Source: Ridgeia piscesae (Eukaryota > Annelida > Polychaeta > Sabellida > Siboglinidae). From it: a DNA stretch of 64,000 bases. Where the stretch lies: NCBI GenBank assembly GCA_025642075.2, contig JAODUO010000439.1, forward strand, positions 302,001 to 366,000, in the 5' to 3' direction. The notes beneath the pieces are model-generated. The model was not told the DNA's origin and ran no database searches. It saw only the letters and a program-made list of their open reading frames with translations. This document shows, in pieces, positions 1 to 24,540 of this stretch. The first letter of the stretch is position 1. Each line of letters starts with the position of its first letter. Position numbers and translations under genes: made by a program.

Positions 1-1550
1 TGTTTACAAAATTACACACCATGGCTAAAAACATTGTTTGTTGGTATTTTTCAACTTCTATGTGACTTGCGTTTTTTTCTGTATAAAATAAAATGTTGTA
101 ATTTCTTGCAATTTGTCATAGGCGGTGATGAAGCAGTGAGGAATGGGGTTACAGTGTGCTGTGTCACAGGCTGCACAAATATCATTGTCTATATATTGTG
201 TAAGTCCTACAGGGTGTCCCCATAGTTTAGCTGGTCAAGGTTGTCGTGCCATCAACAGTCTTGCATAATTCCTACAGGGTGTCTCTGTAGTTTGGCTGTT
301 CAACAATGTTTTGTGAAATGAGGGTGGTCTTGTAGTTCCGCCAGTCGGTGATGTCAACTAAGTCATATGTCACTCCAACAGCATGTCTCTGCGAGCCAGC
401 GATATGTTGTCAACAGTCTTGCTTGTGTGTAAGTCCTACAGGGCGTCCCTGCAGTTTAGCTGGTTAGTGAGGAGTTGTCAAACAAATTTCAGGATATGTT
501 TCAGTGCGTTAATATTTGCCTTACATAGTTAACAACCCCCTCTGTATCACAGATATTAGCAGGGGACAACTTGGATTATCATTTGCCTTATTAAAACTGG
601 TATAATTTTTATGAGTTGTGAACACGTTTTCGCAGTAAATGCCAAGCTATATTTGAATACCCCATTTGTTTGGATGGCAACAGTTTTGGTATGAAGTATT
701 CTTCTTTGTCATAATTAGTTCATAGTCCTAGTTAAGTCATTGATACTGGTGCATAAATGAATTAATACCGAGTGGGTTGGGCCCAAGCTTCAGCATCGGC
801 ATCAGCACCACTGCACCATGCCAATTGGAAAACCAAGGGGTGGGGGGAGGGGTGATGTTGAACAGCCAAGACAATAAATAATGTTGAAGTTCACCATAAA
901 CACACCTTGAGGTCCCTAAAACCTCTATTTGCACCTGGTGTCTAATTACCAGAGGGGCCTAATAAAGTCTACTTTGTGCTGAGGCATAACGAATAATGTT
1001 CACCTTATACCGTCCACCAGTGTATACCTCTGCCTAAGGCATAAATAATCAACGCAAAGACCCTTGTCAGAATGTTTATGTTTAATCACAATACATTCTG
1101 ATATTAATCACAGGCTTGGGAAGACCATAGAACAACAGTAATTATCCTAAGTGCATTAAATTACACGCTACAGTGATTTCATTCTTGAACCAGTGGAGAT
1201 GAATCAGCAATCCCTTGCTTTCAGTCAACCATGGGTTTCATACCCTAGGATTGTTTTGCATTGCACACCCATGTTATACAATCAAAGTTATTATGTTACA
1301 GCACATTGACTGCCCATGTGATTCAACCAGAATCACTCACATTTCAGTAACACATCGCGAAGCAAACGATTCAAACATTTCAAACTTAACTTACTTAACA
1401 TAATTTGGTGGGCAGTAAACCTTTAACATGTCTTTTTTAGTTTTAAGAATATTATATATAGTACTTAATATCAAAGACATTATGAATAGACTGCCTGCTT
1501 TCCATAACTGTATCTACAGACCCATCCACCATCACTTGGATGGGTCACGT
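1..1550. other. Non-coding, no gene recognised
   Basis: No exon, RNA gene or transposon protein is recognisable. A phrase close to tcctacagggtgtccctgtag recurs about three times between 205 and 450, with neighbouring text also similar (tagctggt, caacagtcttg). This looks like an old, diverged local duplication. Confidence 0.5.
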
Positions 1551-1559
1551 TCGTTTTGG

Positions 1560-1715
1560 ACAGGCAGAAATTAGAGTGGATGGATAAATGGACGGGTAGA
1601 ATTTAGAGTGGATGGATAAATGGATGTGGATGGGTAAATGGATGGGTAAACATTAGAGTGGGTGGGTAAATGGACGGGTAGAAATTAGAGTGGATGGATA
1701 AATGGACGGGTTGAC
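1560..1715. repeat. Short minisatellite, unit about 36 bp
   Basis: About four imperfect units built on gagtggatggataaatgg followed by acgggtagaaatta. Some units contain an inserted gatgtggatgggtaa piece. It follows a short inverted pair around 1518-1545 (acccatcca / tggatgggt). No coding meaning is seen; open frames across it are by-products of the repeat. Confidence 0.75.
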
Positions 1716-1810
1716 AATTGTGCAGTAAAAAAATGCATGAAGATGCAAGTTTACGTGGACATTTTGAACAAAGATATATTCTGCATAAAGGTCTGGATTC
1801 TTTCAAAACA

Positions 1811-3420
1811 GAACCTATAAAGCTTTTTCACAGGATACGGTCTGCATGATCATACAACATTTAATAACAAAATAGAGCATACTATGTATCTTCCATGACA
1901 CAATATTGCTTCAGTGAACACACAATAACTCGGCAATTGATCTGCAGGATTACTATACCTTTGCCTAACAAATGACATGTAACTAACTAACTATCTACAC
2001 TCTCTATACAAACCATGTTAGTTGTGCCAGTTAAAACAATATCACACATTTCACTTTGTTTTACCTCTAAATATATGTGTAGTCATTACTCATGACATCT
2101 CAGAAAATCACAGTGAACTGTGAAGCGCTGTTAAGGGTCGGTCACAAGGGTCGGAACAATCACCAAATTTAGTCAGTTTATCACATGTACTGTAAATAGC
2201 CATATATTTGTTTAAGTTTCTTACTACTAAAAAGAAGAAAACATTTAGCGGGATCAGAGTTACCAGCTTCTTATCTCTTCTAAAAAATAGTTAAGATAAC
2301 AAAAACATTTGAAAAGCCAAATTAATAAAATTCTAAGACATGTACAAGATTCCATTTAAAATAAAATCGAAAATATTAATTCAATATTAAGTTTTATGAT
2401 TTAATATCACAACATAGTAAATGCATTACCATGGTAACATAAGTAAACAAGATGATTACTGCCAGTTCAAGGAAGATCTTAGTGTGCACTGCATATACCT
2501 CAGGCACATTCACGGGCTGTAGTGAAACTGATGGAAGCACTGTTCGAAATAATTATCACTAAAACGTTATGCATAACAAGAAAAATATGCAAATAAATAT
2601 TACCGTAATAAATACTACAAACAAAACCGTAATTTCACCGCAGCACAAAGTCACACTCTCATTCCATGACTGAGTTTTAAAAGTTCACCGTATCATAAAA
2701 ATATATCATTGATTTTCATTACACACACGCTGAATATGTCCATGTGGCAAATAGATTACAGATCGTAGATTGTATTACAGTGTATTTTGTAAACAGCCAC
2801 ATGCATGTACGTCTTACTCAGTTGTATTGCTGTAGCAAATTAAAAATATAATAATAATTTTAAATAAATTTACTGCTAAATTTGCAGAAACCAGCAGTGT
2901 GACAATAACCATTGATAAGATCAACAGACCCCAGCAACTTAAATATATGCAGATCAATACACACAGATCAATACAGAGTATTCAGCAGGTTCCATGCATC
3001 AATGCCTACATCACTGACTGACCACTTTGAGACAATACATATAATACATATTTATAATTATTTACCATAAAACCTTAATAAATAACTGACACATTCCAAT
3101 ACAGTGCAATCATACTCACGACTTGGAATTAATTGACTACAATGCAAGGGTTTGTTGATATTTTATAAAACAAAAAAAATATTTGTAACTATAATAAACT
3201 GTTACTATGTCGACAATTGTGGCTAGGATTTTGCAGAGAATGTAGGACTGGTGTCTTTATAGAAATTGTGGTCAGATTTTTGCAAATAAATCTTAGTTAT
3301 AATTGAATGGTGGACAAAAGCTAAACATAACTTGAACATCTTCCACCATGTGTTTAGGGTGCAGATCATATTTAGTAAAACCTTGCAATATAACTGTAAA
3401 GAAACCAAATGTATGGTCTC
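1811..3420. other. Non-coding, no gene recognised
   Basis: AT-rich sequence downstream of the uridine phosphorylase gene. Both strands were read; no exon, RNA gene or element ends could be supported. Confidence 0.5.
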
Positions 3421-3422
3421 AC

Positions 3423-3896
3423 CTCCAGGTAACCATTCAGGTATCACCACCAGGTAACCATTCCGGTATCACCACCAGGTAACCATTCAGGTATCACCAC
3501 CAGGTAACCATTCACGTATCACCACCAGGTAACCATTCACGTATCACCACCAGGTAACCATTCACGTATCACCACCAGGTAACCATTCAGGTATCACCAC
3601 CAGGTAACCATTCCGGTATCACCACCAGGTAACCATTCAGGTATCACCACCAGGTAACCATTCACGTATCACCACCAGGTAACCATTCAGGTATCACCAC
3701 CAGGTAACCGTTCAGGTATCACCACCAGGTAACCGTTCAGGTATCACCACCAGGTAACCATTCATGTATCACCACCAGGTAACCATTCACGTATCACCAC
3801 CAGGTAACCATTCAGGTATCACCACCAGGTAACCATTCACGTATCACCACCAGGTAACCATTCACGTATCACCACCAGGTAACCATGCAGGTATCA
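3423..3896. repeat. 25-bp minisatellite, about 19 copies
   Basis: The unit is approximately aaccattcaggtatcacc plus accaggt, 25 bp in all. Variation is confined to a few positions (cag or cac before gtatc, att or gtt, and single substitutions). Each unit carries CAGGTAAC, which resembles a 5' splice site on the plus strand. The array lies about 850 bp beyond the uridine phosphorylase stop codon. Confidence 0.9.
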
Positions 3897-4367
3897 CACA
3901 CATAACTACCAATAAATAAAGTGGGTAAATCAGTGCAAAATACTCTCACATCAGACAAGCAACAATCCTTCAAGTCAGGTAGTGAGATCTCAAAAATATT
4001 CAGCAGTCTATCGTTAATACATACAAATGCAAACATCACAAGTCATACGCAACAGAGTTGCTGGAAAACAATTGCTGGTAATAGTTGCAAGAGTAGACAC
4101 AATTACCTCAATGGTGGTCGATTGGGTCACCTGATATTGAGTCACAATATGATGTTACTATCGTTTGTCAAGTTGGGGTGAATTAACTTCCATGCTGCAC
4201 AATAATGGCATTTTTCTTGTGAGAATAAAGTTTCTGTGTGAATTTGCAACTTGGTAGATTGAGGAACTACCAAGCAAATCGAATCATATAAATACCAAGG
4301 GTACATTCAGTTGTCACCAATTTTTATATAGTTAAAATTTATGTTACTGCGCTGCCTGCATGACGCA

Positions 4368-4373
4368 TTTATT
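4368..4373 (-). promoter_or_regulatory. Candidate poly(A) signal of the uridine phosphorylase gene
   Basis: AATAAA on the minus strand, about 370 nt downstream of the stop codon. A second AATAAA overlaps the stop itself (4741-4746) and is too close to be the likely signal. Inference only; transcript ends are not visible. Confidence 0.35.
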
Positions 4374-4741
4374 CTCTTAATTAATCTTTCCAACAACATT
4401 TTTATATTTTCCTAAAATAATTATGACTAGTACAGTACATTTTCCCACCGTTTTTATGCAAGTCTGAACTATGCCTTCTAAGTACAACATATCTCTGTGT
4501 ACTATTACAGTTAAATTGCAGATAACCAATCCAAGCTTCAGACAATAAATTGTCAGTGTACTAATGTACAACTATACAAGCGAAGACAATCAGAAGTTGT
4601 CCCACAACGTTGACCACACTACATCCTCTAGCAGCGTTTCTACAAGCGCCCACCAGGGGCGTGTTGTCTGTACAACTGACCACCAAGGGATATGATCTGT
4701 CTCTGCAACTGACCACCAGGAGACTTCATGTGGCGGCCATT

Positions 4742-17638
<12,897 letters not shown>

Positions 17639-17731
17639 TGTGCTACAAACAGAAGATGACTGTATCAGTACTTATCCATTCTAAGCACTTATTTGGATGA
17701 ATATTGAATTTCCCAGGAATACATCCTGAAA

Positions 17732-17733
<2 letters not shown>

Positions 17734-17765
<32 letters not shown>

Positions 17766-17795
17766 ACGCGCGCATGCTCGCGTGCGTGTGTGTGA
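17734..17795. repeat. (TG)n microsatellite
   Basis: About 30 bp of pure TG, then GC-rich tgcacgcgcgc and more TG. Lies about 90 bp upstream of the exon A acceptor in transcript terms. Confidence 0.9.
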
Positions 17796-19262
17796 AAAAT
17801 ACACACCTAAAATGCTCCAAAGACATAATTCCCAAATGGTTTTAATTAATCAAAAATTATTTACCATACTATATAAATAAATTATACCTGGACCAGAACC
17901 TTTTATCTTAGAAACGTTTGTGTTTAAGAAAGTAATAGGTTACGCTTGTGGTGCAAAAACTGAACTAAATTGTACAATATACACCCCTGCTTTTTCAGTC
18001 AGAAGCGTCCAAATGGAAATAACCCAACTTTACTGAAGCCAGGAAGTGCCTAATAACATGCCTTTTATCCTTTGTTGCTCATAGAAGTCAGTGGCAACTG
18101 GCAAGAACTACTGAAATCTTCTGAAGACATGTAGGGAGTCAGGTTACACAGTCTGCTATGCCCTGTATGGTGACAAGTGGTGTTGTGACAGCTGTCTACA
18201 CAGTGTCACCTCTCAGTGTATAGTGACACTGTGACAGTGGAGACTACACAGTCAAGGGTCAGTTTCATTCATAGAGCCTACACTTACATGTTGTAGCAGT
18301 AAGTATAGGCTCTTGTCAAAAGCCTAAAGTCACGCTAATCGCGTTTCACAAGTGTGCTCAATAGCTGCACATAGACAATGCCATGTATTTACTAGGTGTA
18401 ACTTTACGATAGTTGAAATATTTACGGTGTGCTCCCCAAGTTCATTGATGCTCCCGACATGCCCACTCTCAACATAAATTATTTTTAATGTTTACACTGG
18501 ATATCATTTACAGTCATCATAGCTAGGTACTCTCCGTTCATGCTGCAAAGGCGACAGCTAAAAAGAAAAAGGGTGTCCAGAGACATAACAAATACTGGGG
18601 TTAGACGAGTGATAAATTGCTGTCATGAAACTGGCTGTAAGCGACATTGACTGTTAGCTGCGATCAGTAGACCACATAATTGCTCATAGATATACAGTTT
18701 TATGACACTGACCCCAGACCGGGGGGGGCTTCACCCTGTGTCTTCTTCAATAACTCTGCACTCAACAACTTTGATAATGTGTATTTTGTATAAATTACCA
18801 TGTTGTAGAGTAAAAACAATACAACATTGTTGAGATAAAACGTGTGTTATAATGTCACTGTCTTTGTCAGAAACTGGTGTACCTGACTGTAGTTGTTTCA
18901 TTTTCAGTTACACAATTTTTTTTATAAATTACAGAATACTTTCTCAACCAGAATCAAGTATGTACAGCATTTGTCTGTAACCGATTACAAATGTGATTAC
19001 AATTATGTAATTTTACCCAGCTTTGCAATTGCTGAGTCTACTATAAAAATATAATATTGTATGTCTATGAATGTGGCGAGTGGCGTCTGCCCTTGTATCC
19101 TGGTGTTGCTGCCGGCCCTAGCTATGTCATAGGAAACATAGGCATAGCCTATGCCAGCAAACAGCTAAAGCAACTACTCCCTCACATATACGGCCTCTGT
19201 TTTACCATGTTTGCACTATGACTATGTCTGCAACTAGTAATCTCTATAATGCCATAATATAA

Positions 19263-19318
19263 CAGTGGTGTAGCCAGGACTTTTGCATTGGATGGGGCCA
19301 CCCGACAATCTAGCAAAC

Positions 19319-19371
<53 letters not shown>

Positions 19372-20848
19372 CAAACCCAACTCACTTAAAATTAATACCG
19401 ACATGACAACCAAGTTCACTGACCAATATAGCTGGCAGTTCAGCAAAACCATTCACAGGAGGCGTCAAAATTAGAAAGTAATAGAGAAACGACACATTAT
19501 TAAAGAGACACGAACCCAAAAACAAAGCCCCTACAAAACATCAGCCTATAGCTGGCCATCCCTCTCCTCACTCTACTCCCCCAAACCTACTGACAAAGAC
19601 CATGACAAATACCAACATGTAGTCACTTACTCTGATGAAACAATAATTAACATCCCTACCTTAACATAGATGATGTGGCGTTGGCGTTCAACCAGTAACT
19701 TCACAATGTGTAACGTTGCGTATTACAATTTATAAATTCACAATAGGAAGTGGCATTTTCTCAGTGCAAAATCCATTAGATTAATTGGTTTGGTTACAAT
19801 GAGGATTACAGCCGGGGCAAACGCTTGGAGGTAAGTTGAAGGGGTGATGGCATATCACGTAAACGTAAAGGAAATGTACTCAGCTCGTGTATTACTCCGG
19901 CATACATGAATGCACTAGAGACGACGACACTAACAGAGAAACAACAGAAGGTCCGGGTTTGCAAAAAACAATCTAGTAAGAATAATTGTGGGAGTTAAGA
20001 GAACTGATTAGAGAAAATGGATGAAATGAAAGTGGAGGTTGGAGCGAAGGAAAGTTCTAAGATGAAATTGGTGAGGAGTACATGGGCTATAGTCATGTGG
20101 AAAAAAATGGGAGATGAAAAAATTGGCAAACCCAGCAAACAAGGAACCATTTCTGTTGGCACATGTCATACTGGTTCATCATTGGTACAACTCCACCAGT
20201 ACGTGTTTTCATGTGTATTCACGTGAATACACGTGTTCTGCCTGTTTTCACGAGTTTTGAACGAGTTTGACACGAGTCGTACTGGGTCAGAACTGGTACG
20301 GTTCACTGGCATGTGTCATCACATGAAAAACTCGTGATTTCACGGTAAACACGTGTCGACATACCAAATTTGTTCATAGCATCCAGTGAATTCACGTGAA
20401 TTGAGCCAGTTGAACTCGTGAATTCACTTACAGAACATGTGAAATCACGGCGGGTCGTTGTTTGCTGGGAAGAGAGCAGATGCCCAGAAAGTGGAGGAGA
20501 AATAAAACAAACAACAAAATGCAATTTCACCGTTGTCTAGTAACCGGGAAACTATAGTTTTGAATCCTTACTAGCCATTAGCCACCATGCACATTCAGAA
20601 TAATGCATATTAATGACATTTTCATCACCTTAAATTAATCATGCTGCATCCAGCGACATAAGTGGAGCATTTCTAACTTAATTCTAATTTGAATGTTGAG
20701 AATTTTTTGCGAAAGGGTAGGACTGGGAAAGAAAATCTTACACAGGCATCCTGAAACCCAGGCTGAAACCCAGGCTCCAATATATATTATTGTCCTATGT
20801 TCCCCGCCATCCTATTTTTTTTCTGGCCCACCTGAGGTTACGCCACTG
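19263..20848. mobile_element. Possible hAT-like element remnant
   Basis: The left end reads CAGTGGTGTAGCCAGGAC and the right end, reverse-complemented, CAGTGGCGTAACCTCAGG. Both continue into a GGGGCCA/GTGGGCCAG-like stretch. CAGTGGCGTA-type ends are common in animal DNA transposons. A clean target duplication is not seen. No transposase is recognised inside. A (TA)n tract (19321-19368) and another small element (20131-20469) lie within it. Confidence 0.4.
20131..20469. mobile_element. Non-autonomous inverted-repeat element (MITE), 339 bp
   Basis: Termini are CCCAGCAAACAAGGAACC on the left and, reverse-complemented, CCCAGCAAACAACGACCC on the right. The interior is full of short palindromes around CACGTG, TTCACGTGAA and CTCGTGAATTCAC. 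No coding capacity. The exact target duplication is unclear. Confidence 0.7.
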
Positions 20849-21524
20849 ACACTATAATATGGGTCTACGTCTGATAAAATAAAATAAAAAATAGTTCGTC
20901 TATTATAGTAAAAACACAGCTATAAATCGACAAAACATAATACGCAGACGCAGTCGGCTGTATTGTTTCATCATTCATCAGTGAACTCTCAAAGTCAAGG
21001 TCACACGGTGCGTCTAAGGCGCGCAAACAGCAATATAATTAGATCTAGCGTCTATGTTTGACTATCCATAAATCAGTGTCGAACGCTCGCCGATAAATCA
21101 TACCGTTTGTATGCATATACACTATAAAATATAGGTTCGTAAAATATATTACACGACACGAACGAAACCTAACTAGCCAAATCATGAATGACGGCGCTGT
21201 TTATTTATTACCATCCACGCTTTCCTGTTCTCGGTCGTCGTAAACTCAATCTGCGCATACATTAACCTTCACTGAGGGCGGCTCTATCCAGCCAGCCTCG
21301 CCGAAAGTTGGCCAGGAATTCGATCGTCAGGTCAACGGGTCAACGCAGCTGTATTCTCGGCAAGGAAATTCGGACAGGAAATTTCCAGCCTCAGCCGCAA
21401 CACGATAATAGTCATCGGCCGCTCTGCCTCTGTGTTAGGAGATTTACTTAGTCTTAGGACATGATAATGATTACGATAATCTCATTGCGATAATCCTTAC
21501 AGTTGTGCTACATTACTCCCTTAC

Positions 21525-21720
21525 CTATTGTCTCCGTTCACAGGTCCGTTCATGTTTGATGTCGTCTGTGACTGTCTTTTACCGGTTCGTAGCGAATATT
21601 TGATGTCAGAGTTGTAAATGAAGCGCGTCGTCTGGCACACGTCGCTAAATAACAGGATAGCGCGGGCCGGGTCTATTTTTAGCCTAGCGCGATGATTGGC
21701 CAACCCGGATACGCCCACTA
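21525..21720 (-). other. UPP: Probable 5' noncoding exon and promoter region of the uridine phosphorylase gene
   Basis: On the minus strand GACAATAG is followed by GTAAGG (intron start at 21524), a good donor in the most CpG-rich stretch of this part of the window (about 21.0-21.8 kb). Exon A has an acceptor four bases before its ATG, so a noncoding exon must lie upstream; this is the best candidate. The 5' boundary is a guess. Confidence 0.45.
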
Positions 21721-21729
21721 GGATTGGCG

Positions 21730-22088
21730 CGCGTCCAAGGTACTTCTGTGAATGGTTTATTGACTTGCTCGTGGGCTACGCGCGTTGGTTAGTTTGACGT
21801 ACATCCTGGTGTATAAACATGTTTGGATGACTCGGCATTACGGGTCCAGACGCACCTACGTTGTAACAGGAGGCCCCTGTTGCTAGGCCGTTATTTATTA
21901 TTTAATATAATAGTCTTTATTATGACTACACTATTTATTATATACAATATGCCTTGTGTTGCCTACTGCACGATAAGACGTGTTTTGATGTGTTACCAAG
22001 CCGCTAACAGTGTTACAATTTGACAGAGACACGACCAAGGAACATGTTTTATTAGCAATAAGCGGGTTGAGTCAACGCACACTCAATA

Positions 22089-22124
<36 letters not shown>

Positions 22125-24540
22125 TGCACGCACGCACGAAGAAGAAGGGACAGAGGGAGGAAGGGATGTAGAAAAGGGGAGAATGTTGGAAAGATGAAGG
22201 GAGGGAGGTAGGGAGGGAGGGAGGGAGAGCCTACACAAACGCTTTACTGAATATCGATTTATAAGCATCCAGGATTCTATGTCATAAGAACTAGGAAATA
22301 ACACGAGAACACTGTTACAGTTGTAGGTTGTGATACATCCAGGATGTTTGTCTAGGGCCAGCATATAACCGGACATTTATGAAGGTTGAGATTATTGCGA
22401 AATAATATGCGGTTGACTGTTGGTTCATATCCTGTGCCGTGAGATATCGGAGCTGGCTATTTACTGTGATACTGCGGTTCCAAAATCATCCTGAAATATC
22501 ACTTACACTGACAAATATATAGTGTAACAAAACATGACTAAATCCCCTCCAGACAACCCCCCTTAATTGATGTTTTAATTGGGACAACGTATTGTGTAAA
22601 AACATAAATATAAATAAATTATTGATCAGAAAAGAATCGCAGACACATCAGTAAATAAAACATGTCTGTCAACAAAACACAGTTCGTTTCCATCTGATGC
22701 AGTGTCCATAGACTTATTCCCGCTTCTTGGTGTACGCGTTCGTCCATCCAGTAGCAGTTTGAGGCAACACTTGTGGCTCTGTGTCACTTCCATGTGTGTA
22801 CACTGATCATAGACTGAGTAGATATTCAATGATACCCGTGTACTTTCTTGTCCTAGTTGCCCTCCAGAGGTGTAAGAATTGTGCATCACTAACACCCCAG
22901 TGAGTATGTTGTTAGTTTAACACCCCTAACTCACAATGAAAGCTAATTGTCCTGTTCTAGATGTAAGCAAATCGCCCTGACTTTGAACTGAACAATCTGT
23001 TGCTTGTGCATATATAATGTTTTATACTTGCCAGTTCACAAGAAAAGAAAATATATATTGACCTGCTGTGTTCCCATGTTTAAAAAGTCAATTAAGGAAT
23101 TTTGTCTGGAGGGGATTTTGTCTGAGAGGATTCTGTTCAGGAGGGGATTCCCCGTTTTACGTCACTACGCGAGACGACGCGTCGGATGTTTTGTTACGTC
23201 ATAATCCCAAAGTCGCTTTGGTCTCTGTCATCGTAACGTATCCGTGTGTATGAACAGAAAATGCGTATTGAGTGTGCGTGTATGTGTTTGTATGTGCGTA
23301 CGTGACGTGCGTGTGTACGTGAGTGGATGTTTATCGTGCTCTGACATCTTAGGCCTACATTCTCCGACGTTTCGGCCGCGTCCTTCCTAGAAATAGCTGA
23401 GCTATTCATATCAATGGTGGCGACTTTTGTTTACATCGAACACACTCACGATTACACTATCGTTAACAGTTTTTATACTCTAGTTTTTTTAGAGTAAAGA
23501 CCAAACTTGCTTCTTTTAATGTATTTACCTACATTAGTGGGCGACCAAGGGTTTTACAGTAATGGAGGCCTATTGAGTGAACACCTGCCAAACACGACCA
23601 CCGACTACATACACCTGTCACACGACCGCCCATGTTACCTACCTAACATGTTACCTATCTACCTATCATGTTACACGAGCGATTTGAACTTACCGGCAGC
23701 AAAAATGCGATTGCAATAACCAATTTCTAGTTATTACATAACTAGACATTGCCGCGGAGTCGTAGTCATTTACGTCCCCCTTATGTTGGTTATACATACA
23801 ATGTTAGCATTAGGGGAAAGTGGGATAAGTCAATCTAACGAAAAGAAGGCAATAGGCCACACACACAAGTATTGCAAAGACAAACTTAAGATTGTGTGTG
23901 CGCGCGATAGAACCTAAATACACCGGCCGGTGAAATTAGCAGGCTTATGATTAGGAATTGATACTGGCGAGACAAGTATTCGGAGGTATAAGGCAGTCTG
24001 CAGGGTGCACTGCCCCAAAGCTTAAAGGTATTGCGTTAAGGTTGGTTCATTCAACATTCTTTCCCAAACATGTGTGGATACTATTATTATTAACTGCACG
24101 CACTCCTGTTTATGCATGCACATACACTCTCAATCTACTGTTCAGTAAATGTTATGCCGGGCTTCTGCCCAGACCTTGTGTTGGTGTGTTCCTGATCTCT
24201 AACAGAGCAAGACCTACTTCTTGCATTTACTGAACACCAACTTTGCCGTCTTGACAGCCACTTCTGCTTTCCCATTGACATTCTGGTGTCCTGGTGCGTT
24301 TGTCTGATAGATTTAACTATAAAGAGACCAAAAAAAATCGTATTGAAATATAAAATACTATACATACGTATGTATAATTACTACGAGTGGCTCCTGTGAT
24401 ACCGACTTTTCAGTCTTGAAAGGAACCACTGACCCCCATTTCATAGTTCTGTTTTAAATTACTTATGGTGACGTTTTGTTTATGTTCACCTTATGATTAC
24501 TGATTCATGTACTTATTTGGGGTCAAACAAATAAACGTCT
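21730..24540. other. Intergenic region, no gene recognised
   Basis: Contains a CGCA tetranucleotide repeat (22086-22138) followed by a GGGA-rich tract. Two ACGTCA motifs (CRE-like, near 23160 and 23195) lie in a short CpG-richer stretch. A 13-bp inverted pair (TGTTCAGTAAATG) brackets 24139-24233. An open minus-strand frame at 22626-22895 has no recognisable motif and is not called. Confidence 0.5.

Noticed and set aside
3423..3896. CRISPR-like array
   Set aside because: Units are contiguous 25-mers without unique spacers; a eukaryotic minisatellite.
22626..22895. 89-codon minus-strand frame
   Set aside because: No motif, no clear splice sites and no composition bias strong enough to support it.
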